Of a DNA stretch of 6,455 nt, positions 5,222 through 6,455 are shown one piece after another. Location: assembly GCA_934645125.1 (NCBI GenBank), contig CAKUDT010000081.1, positions 1 to 6,455 on the forward strand. Direction: 5' to 3'. The DNA comes from an uncultured Eggerthellaceae bacterium (GTDB taxonomy: Bacteria > Actinomycetota > Coriobacteriia > Coriobacteriales > Eggerthellaceae). How positions within the stretch are numbered: the first letter of the stretch is position 1; each line of letters starts with the position of its first letter. Position numbers and translations under genes: made by a program. The notes under the pieces are model-generated. The model searched no databases. It worked only from the letters and a program-made list of their open reading frames with translations, and was not told the DNA's origin.

Positions 5222-6370
5222 GTGTTTATATCAAATCGAGAAAGCTTTCGGGCTTTTATTGAACGTGCGTCTTCCTCTTCTTTTTTAGCGATTGATACCG
5301 AGTTTCTGCGCGAGAAAACGTATTACGCGAAGCTGTGTCTTTTGCAAATTGCCACCGAAAACGAAGTTGCAATCATTGATCCTTTTAAGGTGGGGTCGCT
5401 CACGCCGCTGGCCGCGCTTTTCGAAGACGAAGCGATTGTCAAAGTCTTTCATGCGTGCGACCAGGACATCGAGATTTTGTATCACGAGATTGGCGTTGCG
5501 CCTAAGCCGCTGTTTGACACGCAAGTTGCCGCCGCGTTGTTGGGGCATCCCAAGCAAGTGGGTTACGGTGCGTTGGTGCACAGCATTTGTGGCGTTACGC
5601 TGAAGAAAGCCGATTCGTTTACCGATTGGTCGGTGCGTCCCTTGTCGGACTCTCAGATCAAATACGCGGCCGATGACGTGATTTACCTGGCAAAAATGTA
5701 TGGCCCCATTGTCGAAAAGCTGGAAAAAGCAGGCCGTTTATCCTGGTTGAAGCATGATTTTGACGAATTATGCGATCCCGCGCGCTTTACTGTTGATCCG
5801 CGCAAGCGGTTTCGTCACTTGAAGCGTGGCAACCAGCTTACGCGCAAGCAGCTTTCTGCGGCACGCGAGCTGGCAGCATGGCGCGAGCAGCGGGCGGAAA
5901 GCCGGAACATTCCGCGCAAATGGGTTATGACCGACGAGCAGATTGTTGAGATTTGCAAGCGGGAATCTCGCACCATTGACGATTTATTCCTGGTGCGTGG
6001 CGTGCGCGAGAAGCTTTCAACGCGCGACGCGCGCGAGGTGGTGGCGCTTTTATGCAAGGGCATGGACCTGCCGGAAGACGAATGGCCCACAACGGGGCGC
6101 AGCGATCGTAGCGAGCGCAACGTCGATGTTGAAGTGGGGCTTATGGGTGCGCTTTTGCACTTGCGCGCGCGCGAAGCGGGTGTTGCTCCGCAGGCGATTG
6201 CGTCTACGAGCGACCTGGCGGCTCTGGCGCGCGGTCACAAAGAGGACAACGAGCTTTTGCGCGGGTGGAAATACGAGTTGGTAGGCAAGGAATTTGAACG
6301 GCTGTTGGGCGGCAAAATTTCTTTAAGCTTCAATAAAGGAAAGCTTGTTGTCACGTCGCTGGATGTATAG
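5222..6370 (+). CDS. rnd: Ribonuclease D (DEDDy 3'-5' exoribonuclease with HRDC domain)
   Basis: The 382-aa protein is close to the E. coli enzyme in length (375 aa). The exonuclease domain, about residues 1-180, has all DEDDy motifs: D25 and E27 in 'LAIDTEFLR', D82 in 'FHACDQDIEIL', and Y148 with D152 in 'YAADDVIYL'. An HRDC domain follows at about 205-285 ('LTRKQLSAARELAAWREQRA ... VREKLS'). The C-terminal domain has 'LRAREAGVAPQAIASTSDLAAL' (314-335) and 'GWKYELVG' (348-355), both typical of RNase D. Known role: cytoplasmic trimming of 3' ends of tRNA precursors and other stable RNAs, using two metal ions. It is likely active because no catalytic residue is missing. The start is GTG behind AAAGGG, 12 codons ahead of the first conserved hydrophobic stretch. 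The gene diverges from the lipid kinase, with no evident functional link. Confidence 0.95.
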   Translation: MFISNRESFRAFIERASSSSFLAIDTEFLREKTYYAKLCLLQIATENEVAIIDPFKVGSLTPLAALFEDEAIVKVFHACDQDIEILYHEIGVAPKPLFDTQVAAALLGHPKQVGYGALVHSICGVTLKKADSFTDWSVRPLSDSQIKYAADDVIYLAKMYGPIVEKLEKAGRLSWLKHDFDELCDPARFTVDPRKRFRHLKRGNQLTRKQLSAARELAAWREQRAESRNIPRKWVMTDEQIVEICKRESRTIDDLFLVRGVREKLSTRDAREVVALLCKGMDLPEDEWPTTGRSDRSERNVDVEVGLMGALLHLRAREAGVAPQAIASTSDLAALARGHKEDNELLRGWKYELVGKEFERLLGGKISLSFNKGKLVVTSLDV

Positions 6371-6446
6371 TTTTTACCCTCTGCGTCACGCTTTGTTCTC
6401 GCTTCGGTAACAAAACCTTCCTATGTTTTTCGCCCTGGAAGCACTA

Positions 6447-6455
6447 TGCCATAAT
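6447..6455 (+). promoter_or_regulatory. Possible extended -10 promoter element at the window edge
   Basis: TGCCATAAT fits the extended -10 form TG-n-TATAAT with one mismatch. The T-rich stretch 5' of it (TTTTTCG, 6426-6432) is a poor -35, which extended -10 promoters can tolerate. It would drive a gene beyond the right edge. The 6371-6455 stretch otherwise holds no open frame of note. Confidence 0.3.

Noticed and set aside
6392..6414. Hairpin TTTGTT / AACAAA downstream of rnd as a terminator
   Set aside because: The 6-bp AT-rich stem with an 11-base loop and no following T-run is too weak to call.

Overview
The window holds three real genes and one unusually structured intergenic gap. It looks like a gut or oral actinobacterium, most likely of the class Coriobacteriia (Eggerthellaceae-like). 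This rests on moderate-to-high GC, GTG starts, an RNase D with the full C-terminal extension, and a large secreted mosaic surface protein of the BspA type. The taxonomic call is inference and no marker gene proves it.

Positions 1-3932 (+) are the 3' part of a very large extracellular protein gene whose true start and signal peptide lie upstream of the window. In order it encodes a long array of BspA/LRR_5-type leucine-rich repeats, an Ig-like domain, a GLUG-type beta-helix repeat region, a cohesin-like domain and a C-terminal type I dockerin with two calcium-loop motifs. Base composition climbs along the gene, from about 48% GC in a sampled LRR stretch to about 73% in the cohesin module. This suggests a mosaic origin.

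Positions 3933-4219 lie between two convergent genes and are packed with palindromes. They hold a GC-rich hairpin just after the stop, an 11-bp hairpin built on a GGGGGACGGA arm, and a pair of 33-bp sequences in inverted orientation. Each 33-mer is itself a palindrome with 11-bp arms. A strong bidirectional intrinsic terminator lies between the pair. The distal copy runs into the neighbouring gene and supplies its stop codon.

Positions 4220-5152 (-) encode a diacylglycerol-kinase-family lipid kinase (YegS/BmrU/DgkB-like). A 69-bp divergent promoter region separates it from RNase D (rnd, 5222-6370, +), an exoribonuclease of tRNA and stable-RNA processing with intact DEDDy residues and an HRDC domain. 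Both divergent genes start with GTG behind a recognisable Shine-Dalgarno sequence. The last 85 bases hold no gene but end in a possible extended -10 promoter element.

The three genes show no obvious joint pathway. The parts most worth a second look are the cohesin-plus-dockerin surface protein and the nested inverted-repeat structure behind it.
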